Source of the DNA: Sanguibacter sp. HDW7
GTDB lineage: Bacteria; Actinomycetota; Actinomycetes; Actinomycetales; Cellulomonadaceae
Length of the DNA: 64,000 nt
Reading direction: 5' to 3'
Assembly (NCBI RefSeq): GCF_011300875.1
Contig: NZ_CP049862.1
Location: 620,001-684,000 of the forward strand
The notes below the pieces were generated by a model. That model saw only the letters and a list, made by a program, of their open reading frames with translations. It made no database searches and was not told where the DNA came from. The position numbers and the translations under genes were made by a program. Position 1 is the first letter of the stretch; the number at the start of each line of letters is the position of its first letter. Of the stretch, positions 43,741-51,901 are shown one piece after another.

Positions 43741-44979
43741 TCAGAACTCGTCCTGGTACCCGGCCAGGCGCAGCTTGTCGGTGTTGACCATGGGGTTGTC
43801 GGTCCGGACGAGGGTGCCGGAGACGTGGGTGAACGTCGATGCCTCGTCCTCGCGGAACTCGTAGAGCGTGTTGAGCTGGATCTGGCCGTCGCGGTATCCG
43901 GTGATCTCGGCGATCTCCATGGTGCGGCGCGAGTGGTCGCGCAGGCGGGAGAGGTGGACGACGACGTCGAGCGCGGACGCGATCTGCTGGCGGATCGCCT
44001 CGAGGGGCAGGGTGGCGGATGCCTGGAGGACCATCGTCTCGAGGCGGCTGAGCATGTCTCGTGTGGAGTTGGCGTGGCCGGTCGAGAGCGACCCGTCGTG
44101 GCCCGTGTTCATGGCCTGGAGCATGTCGAGCGCCTCGGCGCCGCGGACCTCGCCGACGACGATGCGCTCGGGGCGCATACGCAGGGAGGAGCGGATGAGC
44201 TGGCGCATGGAGATCTCGCCGGCCCCGGCGACGTTGGCGTTGCGGGTCTCGAGGCGGACGAGGTTGTCGACGTTGTCGATCTGGAGCTCGGCGGAGTCCT
44301 CGATCGTGATGACGCGCTCGTCGCTGCCGATGAAGTTGCTCAGGGCGTTGAGGAAGGTGGTCTTGCCCGAGCCGGTGCCGCCGCTGATGAAGACGTTGTA
44401 GCGGCTGCGGACGAGCGTCGAGAGGAAGTCCGACGCTTCCTGGGTGAGGGACCCGTAGCTGATGAGCCGTCGGATCGTCATGGGGTCGCGGGAGAACTTG
44501 CGGATCGTCACGGTGGGGCCGTCGAGCGCGACGGGCGGGAGGACGACGTTGACGCGCGACCCGTCCTGGAGGCGGGTGTCGACGATCGGGTTCGCCTGGT
44601 TGACCTCGCGCCCGGCGGTGCCGACGATGCGCTGGATGATGTCCTCGAGGCGGCGGGAGCTCTCGAAGCTTCCGGGGACCTGCTGCACCTGGCCGTTGCG
44701 CTCGACGAAGATCGCGTCGGGTCCGTTGACCATGACCTCGGTGACGGACTCGTCCGAGAGCAGGGAGTCGAGGAGGCCGAGGCCGCGGATCGAGCCGTAG
44801 ACCTGCTGGACGATCTTCACGCGCTCGGACACTGAGACGTACTCGCCGACGACGTGGTGCTCGAGCGCCTCGCGGATGTGGAGCTCGAGGGCGTCGTCGT
44901 CGAGCCGGGTGAGCTCTGCGTTCGAGACGATGTAGGTGCGGAGCGCCTCGGTGACCTCGGCCGTGCGTTCGGGCGTCAC
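43741..44979 (-). CDS. Tad pilus assembly ATPase, CpaF/TadA family
   Basis: A 412-residue secretion ATPase that powers pilin polymerisation. The N-terminal domain carries LLSDESVTEVMVNGPD; the ATPase domain has Walker A SGGTGSGKTTFLNAL, an Asp box TIEDSAELQ, the Walker B-like RIVVGEVRGAEALDMLQAM and the His box GSLSTGHAN. The start is a GTG at 44979 that overlaps the CpaE stop (GTGA), so CpaE and CpaF are translationally coupled. No secretin gene exists in the locus, as expected for a Gram-positive. Confidence 0.95.
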   Translation of the reverse strand: MTPERTAEVTEALRTYIVSNAELTRLDDDALELHIREALEHHVVGEYVSVSERVKIVQQVYGSIRGLGLLDSLLSDESVTEVMVNGPDAIFVERNGQVQQVPGSFESSRRLEDIIQRIVGTAGREVNQANPIVDTRLQDGSRVNVVLPPVALDGPTVTIRKFSRDPMTIRRLISYGSLTQEASDFLSTLVRSRYNVFISGGTGSGKTTFLNALSNFIGSDERVITIEDSAELQIDNVDNLVRLETRNANVAGAGEISMRQLIRSSLRMRPERIVVGEVRGAEALDMLQAMNTGHDGSLSTGHANSTRDMLSRLETMVLQASATLPLEAIRQQIASALDVVVHLSRLRDHSRRTMEIAEITGYRDGQIQLNTLYEFREDEASTFTHVSGTLVRTDNPMVNTDKLRLAGYQDEF

Positions 44980-46064
44980 GCGACGGCCGCCTTGACGAGG
45001 CGCTCGAGGTGGCCGGACGCGTAGATGGCGTTGACGATCTGGTCGTCGGCGGCGCTCTCGAAGCGGTTGATGCCGCCGAGCTCGGTGACGGCGAGGTTCT
45101 CGATGCGGGAGGAGCCGGTCGTGCCGTAGCGGTTGTAGAGCAGCCCGGTGTGGGAGAGCAGGGAGAGCTCGTGCTGGCCTGCCGCGACCTCGAGGGCGCT
45201 GAGCGCGCGGACGATCTTGTCGTTGGACGACTGTCGGCCGTCGCTCACGAGGACGACGCGGCTCGCGGCGTCGTAGAGCCGCAGCGTGCGCAGGTCGAGA
45301 CCGAAGGGCACGTCGAGGACGACGGCGTCGAACGCGCCGGACGCGAGGTGGTCGGTGAGCAGGGAGATGTCGTCGTCGGCGAGCTCGAGGACGTCGGTCG
45401 CGACCGGGGACGAGGCGAAGAAGTACGTCCCGAAAGCGTCCTGGTAGGCGTGCTGCTCGAGCTGGAGGCCGAGGTTGCCGCGTCGACGCTTGACGGCGTA
45501 GACGACGTCGCTGAACGTCCCGTGGGTCGCGTCGACGAGACCGAAGCGTGCGGACACGTCCTCGCACGGGTCGAGGGAGAGGTAGAGCGTGCGCTGCGGG
45601 TTTGTCTGCATGGCGAGCGACCGTGCGAGCGCGATCGCCGCGGAGGTCGTGCCGACGCCGCCTGCGGGCGACGTGAGGACGACGAGCTGGCTCGTCGCCC
45701 CGGGCCGGCCGGTGCGCATCTGCATGGTGGACGACGCGGCGTCGTAGAGCTCGACGACGGCACGGTAGAACGCGTCGACCGGGGCGTACTTGGGGACTGC
45801 GCGGACGCCGCGGACCGACTCGACGTCGGGTGCGTCGACGAGGTGCGCGAGCTCGACCCGAGGGGGCAGCGCGGCCGTGTCGACCTCGATGGACTCGTGG
45901 ACGATGAGCACGTGGGTGCGGGTCTCGGCGAGCGATGAGAGCGCCTTGGGGAGCGACGTGAACGCGAGAAGCTCGACCCGCCCGGCATAGGTGTCGGCGA
46001 CCCTCTCCTGGAGACGGGTGAGGTAGGTCGTGTCGGTATCGACCACGGCGAGCTGGATCCGCAT
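44976..46064 (-). CDS. CpaE/TadZ-like localisation ATPase homologue
   Basis: A 362-residue protein with an N-terminal receiver-like domain (about 1-110) and a C-terminal SIMIBI/MinD-like domain. The deviant Walker A reads S132-P-A-G-G-V-G-T-T140: the signature Lys (position 134) is Ala and the P-loop Lys (139) is Thr. Such loss is known for many TadZ/CpaE proteins, which bind the cell pole and recruit the motor rather than acting as strong ATPases. The switch-like VVLDVPFG is intact. It is the first gene of the minus-strand export operon, divergent from the pilin operon by 178 bp. Confidence 0.85.
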   Translation of the reverse strand: MRIQLAVVDTDTTYLTRLQERVADTYAGRVELLAFTSLPKALSSLAETRTHVLIVHESIEVDTAALPPRVELAHLVDAPDVESVRGVRAVPKYAPVDAFYRAVVELYDAASSTMQMRTGRPGATSQLVVLTSPAGGVGTTSAAIALARSLAMQTNPQRTLYLSLDPCEDVSARFGLVDATHGTFSDVVYAVKRRRGNLGLQLEQHAYQDAFGTYFFASSPVATDVLELADDDISLLTDHLASGAFDAVVLDVPFGLDLRTLRLYDAASRVVLVSDGRQSSNDKIVRALSALEVAAGQHELSLLSHTGLLYNRYGTTGSSRIENLAVTELGGINRFESAADDQIVNAIYASGHLERLVKAAVA

Positions 46065-46177
46065 GATTCCTCGGGAGACCTGGGGGACGTGACGCGTGAA
46101 TGCTAGGTAGCGCGAGGTCCTGTGTCGACCGCTGGCAGGATTATGACTTCCGGCGCGCGAGTTTCACCCGCTACCAG

Positions 46178-46206
46178 TTGCGGGGTACTAAGGCCCTGGT
46201 TAGCCT
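46178..46206 (+). promoter_or_regulatory. Promoter of the pilin operon
   Basis: TTGCGG (46178-46183) and TAGCCT (46201-46206) are 17 bp apart, 36 nt before the lipoprotein start. Confidence 0.65.
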
Positions 46207-46235
46207 CGCTCCAGTCGCATACAGAGTCTGGAGCG
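46207..46235. promoter_or_regulatory. Palindrome over start region of the pilin operon
   Basis: CGCTCCAG (46207-46214) and CTGGAGCG (46228-46235) form a perfect inverted repeat with a 13-nt centre, just after the -10. The right arm contains the likely ribosome site TGGAG for the GTG at 46243. It may be an operator overlapping the transcription start or, if transcribed whole, a hairpin that hides the ribosome site. Confidence 0.6.
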
Positions 46236-46242
46236 TGGGTTC

Positions 46243-47118
46243 GTGAATCGTTGGAAGCTCGCCGCATCGGCGGTCGCCGTGGCAGGTCTGCTCGCTGCGT
46301 GCTCGGGAGGTGCGGAAACGCCCACGCCGACGACCGGCGGGGGCGGTAGCACCACGGCCACGGGCTCGAGCGCCACTCCGGCTCCCGGCGGCGACGACGT
46401 GGCCTGGTGCACGGCCGGCACCGCAGAGGCGAGCGAGATCCAGATCACGTTCGGTGACGCTGCCGCTGCGCAGGACGAGTGGGCTGCCGACCTTGGTCGA
46501 TCGTGGCGCCACTACGTGCCGGTGAAGCTCACGAACGCGACGGACAAGACCTGCTGGTACTCGGTGGATGTCGAGCTCTCGGTCGACGGCGGTCCCAAGG
46601 CCGCGACAGAGCGCGTGAGCGCCCCGCTGGCGCCGGGCCAGTCGTTCATCGCGCAGGCCTTCGACCTCGACGAGCACGTGAAGTTCAGCGCCGACGCGAA
46701 GGACGCCACGACGACCCAGAAGTTCGAGACGAAGGTCGCGCAGATCAAGCGCGGCCCGGCGTTCGACTACTACGACATGACGTTCAAGGTCGGTGAGCGC
46801 ACCGGCTCGGGCGCCGCGACCCTCATGAGCGCCGACCTCGACATCAAGGCGATCACCGAGGGTATGCCCGAGCGACTGTGGTCGGCGGACATCGACTATG
46901 TCTACCTCCTCGGCCTCGACGCGAACGGCGACATCATCACGAAGGCAGGCAACTCGGTCGACGAGCCGAAGGTCCCGGGGAAGACGACGGTGCAGTTCGC
47001 CATCGGCGGCGGCGAGTCCAACGGCTACAACCGCAACCTCATGCCGCTCAGCACCTATGACACGGTCGTCGACTGGGCGATCCAGATCCAGCCCGCCTAC
47101 ACGGACCTCGACCGCTAG
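46243..47118 (+). CDS. Lipoprotein, paralogue 1 (Tad locus)
   Basis: A 291-residue lipoprotein. The GTG start gives MNRWKLAASAVAVAGLLAACSGG with the lipidated Cys at residue 20. A Thr/Gly/Ser linker precedes a beta-rich domain with WRHYVPVKLTNATDKTCW, AFDLDEHVKFSADAKDA, FDYYDMTF, GMPERLW and NLMPLSTYDTVVDW. The protein at 54956-55879 has the same blocks in the same order. No known family was recognised; the fold may be telokin/Ig-like. As the first gene of the pilin operon it may be a surface or assembly component, or a pilus-docking lipoprotein. Only found here at both ends of the pilin genes. Confidence 0.8.
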   Translation: MNRWKLAASAVAVAGLLAACSGGAETPTPTTGGGGSTTATGSSATPAPGGDDVAWCTAGTAEASEIQITFGDAAAAQDEWAADLGRSWRHYVPVKLTNATDKTCWYSVDVELSVDGGPKAATERVSAPLAPGQSFIAQAFDLDEHVKFSADAKDATTTQKFETKVAQIKRGPAFDYYDMTFKVGERTGSGAATLMSADLDIKAITEGMPERLWSADIDYVYLLGLDANGDIITKAGNSVDEPKVPGKTTVQFAIGGGESNGYNRNLMPLSTYDTVVDWAIQIQPAYTDLDR

Positions 47119-47195
47119 GTCGCGCGCCGTCCTCGGACGGGGCAACAGGAGCGGCGCCTTTAGGGGGCGGCGCACGAACAGAAGGAACCAGGAAC

Positions 47196-47414
47196 ATGAC
47201 CACCACGCTCATCAGGACCGAGCTCGCCGTCCGCTCCGCGGCCAACCGCCTCGTCCGCGCTCTGCGTGACGAGAAGGGCGAGGTCAACATCGTCGCGACG
47301 GTTCTCCTCATCGTCCTCGCGGTCGCTCTCATCGTGATGTTCCAGACCCAGATCAAGGGCTGGCTCACGGGGATGTTCGGCAAGATCAACGACGGCATCA
47401 CCTCCGTCGGCTGA
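47196..47414 (+). CDS. Flp-type (type IVb) pilin
   Basis: A 72-residue prepilin. After a basic leader of about 28 residues, DEKGEVNIVATVLLIVLAV gives the processing site (after the Gly) and the hydrophobic assembly helix, followed by a short tail MFQTQIKGWLTGMFGK. The size and the short tail fit the Flp1/TadE-associated small pilin group. It would be cleaved by the prepilin peptidase encoded downstream and polymerised by CpaF/TadBC. GAAGGAACC lies 6 nt upstream. The stop overlaps the start of the next gene by one base (TGATG). Confidence 0.88.
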   Translation: MTTTLIRTELAVRSAANRLVRALRDEKGEVNIVATVLLIVLAVALIVMFQTQIKGWLTGMFGKINDGITSVG

Positions 47415-48175
47415 TGAGCTTCGACGCGCGTCGGACGCTCCGGGCGGCTCTGAGCGGTCATGCGCCGCGCACGGCTCTCCGGGGTGTCCGGCGCGTGGGT
47501 CGACGTGGCGCTGAACGGGCGCGTGACGAGAACGGTCTCGTTCTCGTCGAGGCGTCCTTCATCTATCCGGTCGTCTTCGCGGTGCTAGCGCTCCTGCTCT
47601 ACGCGGGCGACATGTTCTACCAACGGTCGTGGATCGAGGCCGCCGTCCTGCGGTACTCGATCGAGGGCGCGGCCGAGGTCGGCAACTCCGCGATCGAGAA
47701 CATCTCGGTCGACAACGAGGCAGGAACGGGTGTCCTCAACCTCGGTTCGCTCGAGAACGATCCGTACCGGTTCATCGCCAACGGCGGGACGGACTCGAAC
47801 GCGGGGGCAAAGGCTTCCGCGAACGAGGCGTCGCTCCGCGGCGAGGTGGCGGGAGGTCGCGCCAGCTTCTTCGGGCTCGCGCCCGACCTCCGGTCGGTCG
47901 ACGTCGACTACACCTCGAGCATCGTCTACGGCGAGTACACGGTCACGGCCGACTACGGCTTCCAGCTCCCGGTCGCGTCGTTCCTCGTCCCCGAGGGAAA
48001 GATGGGCGTCGACTTCTCGGCGCAGTCCGTGAGCACCGTGACCTCGATGGGCGAGTTTGTCCGCAACGTGGACTTCGTCGACGACATCTACGCTGGCGCT
48101 GCGGAAGAGCGCGCCATCATCAAGGACCTGGCTGAGGCCGTCACCGATTTTGTCACCTTCGTCACCGGAGGCTGA
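47414..48175 (+). CDS. TadE-like pseudopilin
   Basis: A 253-residue protein with a long basic leader (about 36 residues) and a single N-terminal hydrophobic segment, GLVLVEASFIYPVVFAVLALL, with the TadE-type Glu after the Gly-x-x-x-Val pattern. The remaining 180 residues are extracellular and beta-rich (YGEYTVTADYGFQLPVASFLV). It matches TadE-like minor pilins in size and position but no specific family was identified beyond that. The TGATG overlap with the pilin gene suggests co-translation. Confidence 0.8.
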   Translation: MSFDARRTLRAALSGHAPRTALRGVRRVGRRGAERARDENGLVLVEASFIYPVVFAVLALLLYAGDMFYQRSWIEAAVLRYSIEGAAEVGNSAIENISVDNEAGTGVLNLGSLENDPYRFIANGGTDSNAGAKASANEASLRGEVAGGRASFFGLAPDLRSVDVDYTSSIVYGEYTVTADYGFQLPVASFLVPEGKMGVDFSAQSVSTVTSMGEFVRNVDFVDDIYAGAAEERAIIKDLAEAVTDFVTFVTGG

Positions 48176-48198
48176 CGACCGAAGGGAGAGGCGCTGAC

Positions 48199-50646
48199 AT
48201 GCGCTTCCGCACGAAGTCCGGAGAGCACGGCTCCGTCACGGTCGTCCTCACGATGCTCCTCGTCCCGATGGTGGTCGTCGCCGGGGTGTTCGTCGACGGT
48301 GGTCGCGGTCACCTCACCCGATCGGTCGTGAGGTCCGCCGAGCAGCTGGCGCTCAACGACACGCTCGCACAGCACGACGCGCAGCTCAACAAGATGCTCG
48401 GCCTGCTCGCAGTCATCGAGAGCGAGGGGCTCAGCGCGGATGCCGATGCGATCGTCAGGGCCTCGCTCGACGGCGGCGGCGAGGGCGGTGACATCCTCCA
48501 GGTCGGCGTCTCCGGCGCGACGACCGTGACCCCTGTCGCCAACGCGAACCTCGCCCAGCCCAAGGTCCTTGCGAACCAGATGGTCGAGTTCATGAAGTAC
48601 CGCGCCCCGATCAACTTCATGGGTGAGCTCGTGGACTCCCTCGAGTGGCTCAAGACGCTCAAGACGAACATGGAGATGGTGCGTGCGCGCATCAAGTACC
48701 TCTCCAAGGTGACGAAGGTCATCGAGGAGGCGACCGACCTGCTCAAGCAGGTCGACGCGACGCTCAAGCAGATCGACACCCTGCTCGTCGACATCGACGC
48801 CATGGTCAGTCTGCTCACGGGGGACCCCGACATCGTCGAGATCTACCGGAGCGCCTTCGAGCTGATCCTCAAGGAGCAGGCAGGTGAAGAGGTGACGGCT
48901 GACCAGAAGAAGACCGTCTCGCAGAACCTCAACCGGGTCGTGACGACCTACACCAACCTCAAGAGCGGGTTGCAGCAGTTCGTCGTCCTCGCGCGGGACA
49001 TCGACCCGAGCGACCTCGTCGAGGCGATCGAGGACCTCAAGGGGTCCGCGACGACGGACCTCGAGGACAAGATCGGGGCGCACGAGGCGGTCGCCGCCGG
49101 CGGCGCCGACAACGAGGACGTCGCCGGTGCCCGCGCAGACATCGAGACCGCCGAGAAGCTCATCGACGCTCTCGAGGAGGCGATCGCCGGGTTCTCGGAC
49201 CAGGTGATGGACGACCTCGAGAAGCGCGTGTCGGACTTCATCACGAACTTCACGGACGCGCTCACCCCCAAGATGCCGGACTTCGCGAGCATCACGAGCT
49301 ACGACAAGCTCAAGAGCTTCGGGAAGGACTACCTCGACAGCTACCTCGAGGGTGTTGACGACGCCTCGTCGCCCGAGGCGATCCAGGCGGTCATCGACGG
49401 TATCGAGGAGGACCTCGACGCGGCTGTCACGGCTCTCCGGACCGAGATCGAGCAAGAGGTCGAGAACTTCGTGCGCGACCAGGTGCGCAAGGCGTTCGAC
49501 GACGCGAAGGATGTGCTCGGCGGGCTGCTCAAGGAGGAGGTCGGCGAGGGCGGGCTCTCGGCTCTCAAGAAGTTCTTCAGCGTCCTCACGAAGAAGTGGG
49601 AGGAGTACACGGCACTCTTCGAGGACCTCGCGAACCAGACCGCCTCCCCCGAGCTTGCGCCGGGTGGAGAAGGAGCCTTCTCGGAGTCTGACGCGGGCAA
49701 GGACCTCGGCACCGTGTCGGACAAGGACTCGCTGAGCTCGGCGAGCGACGACGCCATCGGCGGGATCATCGAGTTCCTCAAGAAGATCACCCAGGTCCTC
49801 GAGAACGTCCGTGACGCGGCGCTCATCAGCGAGTACGTGGTCGGCCAGTTCACCTACTCGACGGTCGAGCACGAGAACGACTCGCTCGACCGTCTCACGA
49901 AGGAGCCGCTGTGCGAGGGTGACAGCTGCGCGACGGAGGCTGAGTACGTCCTCACCGGCATGAACAGCGCCGTCGGCGCGTACGGGCTCGTCTTCATCGT
50001 CCGGCTGGCGGTCAACCTCATCACGGCCTTCCGGGACCCGGTCGTCACCGCGATCCGCACAGCGATCGGTGCCATCCCGCTCATCGGAACCGCTCTGGCG
50101 TTCGTCGTGCCGGTGCTCGCCGCAGTCCTGCAGTCGGTGGACGACCTCACGAAGCTGCACGCGGGTGCGAAGCTGCCGCTGTACGCACCACGGCTGACGA
50201 TGCTCGAGCCGGGGAGCGATCTCGGCGGGCTAGTCGAGGATGTGCTACCGGACAGCCCGCACAACGGCGCTGGCGGCGGCGGGGACAACGACGGGCCGAA
50301 GGGGCCTGGCAGCGGCGGCGGCGCGGGGACGGGAGGCGGCGGCAAGGGCGACGGCACGAAGGGACCCGAGCTCTCGTACAAGAACTACCTTGAGATCTTC
50401 CTCATCGTCACGACGTTCATCGACCAGGAGGGGGTCGTCAAGCGTACGGGCAACCTCGTCCAGTTCAACATGGGCTACGCAGGCAACAAGGACTTCCAGC
50501 TCAACAAGGCGATCACCGCGTTCACGGTCTCGACCGAGTACACGATGACCCCGCTCGTGAGCACCTTCTTCAGCTACGACGCCGGCGGCAAGCTCTTCGA
50601 CGGTGCGGCCGGCAGAAAGCAGCTCACGACGGTAGGTGGCTTCTGA
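48199..50646 (+). CDS. Giant TadG/DUF5702-like Tad-locus protein
   Basis: An 815-residue protein. The N-terminus GSVTVVLTMLLVPMVVVAGV is a TadE/G-like pseudopilin segment preceded by a short basic leader. A very long, mostly helical and Leu/Asp/Lys-rich region follows (about 90-560), with coiled-coil character (ATDLLKQVDATLKQIDTLL). A second hydrophobic section spans about 590-650, then a Gly-rich linker near 695-725, and a C-terminal SYKNYLEIFLIVTTF domain that resembles DUF5702 of Bacillota Tad loci. Its size suggests a stalk, tip or scaffold rather than a pilin. GGGAGAGG lies 8 nt upstream. TGATG overlap with the next gene. Confidence 0.78.
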   Translation: MRFRTKSGEHGSVTVVLTMLLVPMVVVAGVFVDGGRGHLTRSVVRSAEQLALNDTLAQHDAQLNKMLGLLAVIESEGLSADADAIVRASLDGGGEGGDILQVGVSGATTVTPVANANLAQPKVLANQMVEFMKYRAPINFMGELVDSLEWLKTLKTNMEMVRARIKYLSKVTKVIEEATDLLKQVDATLKQIDTLLVDIDAMVSLLTGDPDIVEIYRSAFELILKEQAGEEVTADQKKTVSQNLNRVVTTYTNLKSGLQQFVVLARDIDPSDLVEAIEDLKGSATTDLEDKIGAHEAVAAGGADNEDVAGARADIETAEKLIDALEEAIAGFSDQVMDDLEKRVSDFITNFTDALTPKMPDFASITSYDKLKSFGKDYLDSYLEGVDDASSPEAIQAVIDGIEEDLDAAVTALRTEIEQEVENFVRDQVRKAFDDAKDVLGGLLKEEVGEGGLSALKKFFSVLTKKWEEYTALFEDLANQTASPELAPGGEGAFSESDAGKDLGTVSDKDSLSSASDDAIGGIIEFLKKITQVLENVRDAALISEYVVGQFTYSTVEHENDSLDRLTKEPLCEGDSCATEAEYVLTGMNSAVGAYGLVFIVRLAVNLITAFRDPVVTAIRTAIGAIPLIGTALAFVVPVLAAVLQSVDDLTKLHAGAKLPLYAPRLTMLEPGSDLGGLVEDVLPDSPHNGAGGGGDNDGPKGPGSGGGAGTGGGGKGDGTKGPELSYKNYLEIFLIVTTFIDQEGVVKRTGNLVQFNMGYAGNKDFQLNKAITAFTVSTEYTMTPLVSTFFSYDAGGKLFDGAAGRKQLTTVGGF

Positions 50647-51218
50647 TGGTGAGGCGGACGCCCGCGAACCGGCTGGGACGTGGCGAGGAGGGGTACCTCA
50701 TCGTCGAGGCGGCGGTCGCGCTGCCGCTCTATGTCGCGTTCATGCTCATCGTCCTGTCGATCTCGTCGTGGGCGATCGCGCAGGCGCAGGTGACGGTCGC
50801 CCTCAACCAGACGGCCATGGAGATCTCGCAGTACCGCTACGTGCGGACGACGGTGATCGGGAGCGACGTCTCGGCGGTCAAGGGGGCGCTCGACGACTTC
50901 TCGCGAGGCCTCGGCGGCTCCGGTGACGCTTTCAACGCGGCCGGCTCGGAGAACCCGCTCGTCCAGGCGTTCAACTCCGACGCCCGTGCCGGCGCCCGCG
51001 CTCTGCTCACGAAGCACCTCTCCGGCTCCGACGCGAGCCTTGCGGCGATGGGCGTCGTCGGGGGAGCGGGCGGCGTCGACCTCACGGCGGACACCTCGGT
51101 CGACGACGACCGCGTCGTCCTCGATGCCGAGTACACGTTGCGCGTCCTCTTCTTCTGGGACATCAAGGTGGACATGAAGGCGCACGCCGAGACCGGGGTC
51201 TGGGGCAGCAACGGATGA
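50646..51218 (+). CDS. TadE-like pseudopilin, second
   Basis: A 190-residue protein. GEEGYLIVEAAVALPLYVAFM is the TadE-type segment with the prepilin-like G-Y-x-x-x-E pattern; the rest is extracellular (residues 45-190), with a hydrophilic, Ala/Gly/Ser-rich part and a final strand region ending WDIKVDMKAHAE. It starts within the stop codon of the giant protein gene (TGATG) and overlaps the prepilin peptidase start (ATGA). Confidence 0.82.
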   Translation: MVRRTPANRLGRGEEGYLIVEAAVALPLYVAFMLIVLSISSWAIAQAQVTVALNQTAMEISQYRYVRTTVIGSDVSAVKGALDDFSRGLGGSGDAFNAAGSENPLVQAFNSDARAGARALLTKHLSGSDASLAAMGVVGGAGGVDLTADTSVDDDRVVLDAEYTLRVLFFWDIKVDMKAHAETGVWGSNG

Positions 51219-51901
51219 GTGACGGTCTCATGGTCGCGGCCCTCGCCGTGGCCGCACTGGTGATGTCGTGCGCATGGCTCGTCTACGTCGCTGCGCGTCG
51301 GGGTGGGGTGGCCGGTCGGTCCGACGTGCTCGGCGTGCTCGTTCGCCCGCGTGGTGACTGGTGGATCCTCCCGGTGTCGCTCCTCGTCGTCGGCGGCACT
51401 GCGGTCGCCTGGCAGGCGGCCGGCCTCGCCCCCACGTACCAGGTGCGCATGGCGGTCATGCTCGTGGCGCTCGCGCCGCTCGCTCTCGTCGACCACCGCG
51501 AGCACGTCGTGCCGAATCGCGCGCTCGGCGCGCTGCTCGGGGTGCGGGCGGTCATCTACGTCTGGGAAGCGATCGTGCTTCCCGACGTCTTCGTCGACAT
51601 GCTGCGAGCGGAACTCATCACCGCAGGCATCGTCGTCCTCTTCTTCGTCATGGTGCGGATGCTCAACAAGGGCGGCATCGGCATGGGCGACGTCAAGCTG
51701 TTCGCCGTCATGACACTCTTCCTCGGGACCCAGCTCGCGCTCGCGTCGATCTTCGCCTCGCTCCTCGTGTCATTCTTCGTCGCGCTCGTCGCGATGGCGA
51801 CGAAGCGCAAGACCCGCAAGGATACGTTCGCCATGGTCCCGTCCATCGCGCTCGGGACGGCGCTCGCCGTCGTCCTCGTCTCTATCAGGGGAGCTCTCTG
51901 A
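51215..51901 (+). CDS. A24 prepilin peptidase
   Basis: A 228-residue polytopic membrane protease. The two catalytic aspartates are visible: Asp93 in ALVDHREHVVPN and Asp159 in GGIGMGDVKL, the G-x-G-D motif. About seven membrane segments, with no N-methylation domain, as in TadV-type peptidases. It cleaves the Flp prepilin and the pseudopilins at the Gly-x junction on the cytoplasmic face. The start overlaps the TadE-like gene by 4 nt. Confidence 0.93.
   Translation: MSDGLMVAALAVAALVMSCAWLVYVAARRGGVAGRSDVLGVLVRPRGDWWILPVSLLVVGGTAVAWQAAGLAPTYQVRMAVMLVALAPLALVDHREHVVPNRALGALLGVRAVIYVWEAIVLPDVFVDMLRAELITAGIVVLFFVMVRMLNKGGIGMGDVKLFAVMTLFLGTQLALASIFASLLVSFFVALVAMATKRKTRKDTFAMVPSIALGTALAVVLVSIRGAL

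Noticed and set aside
48088-50160. Minus-strand open frame of about 690 codons, leucine- and valine-rich
   Set aside because: Antisense of the giant Tad protein; the forward frame has ribosome sites, overlaps and a signal segment.
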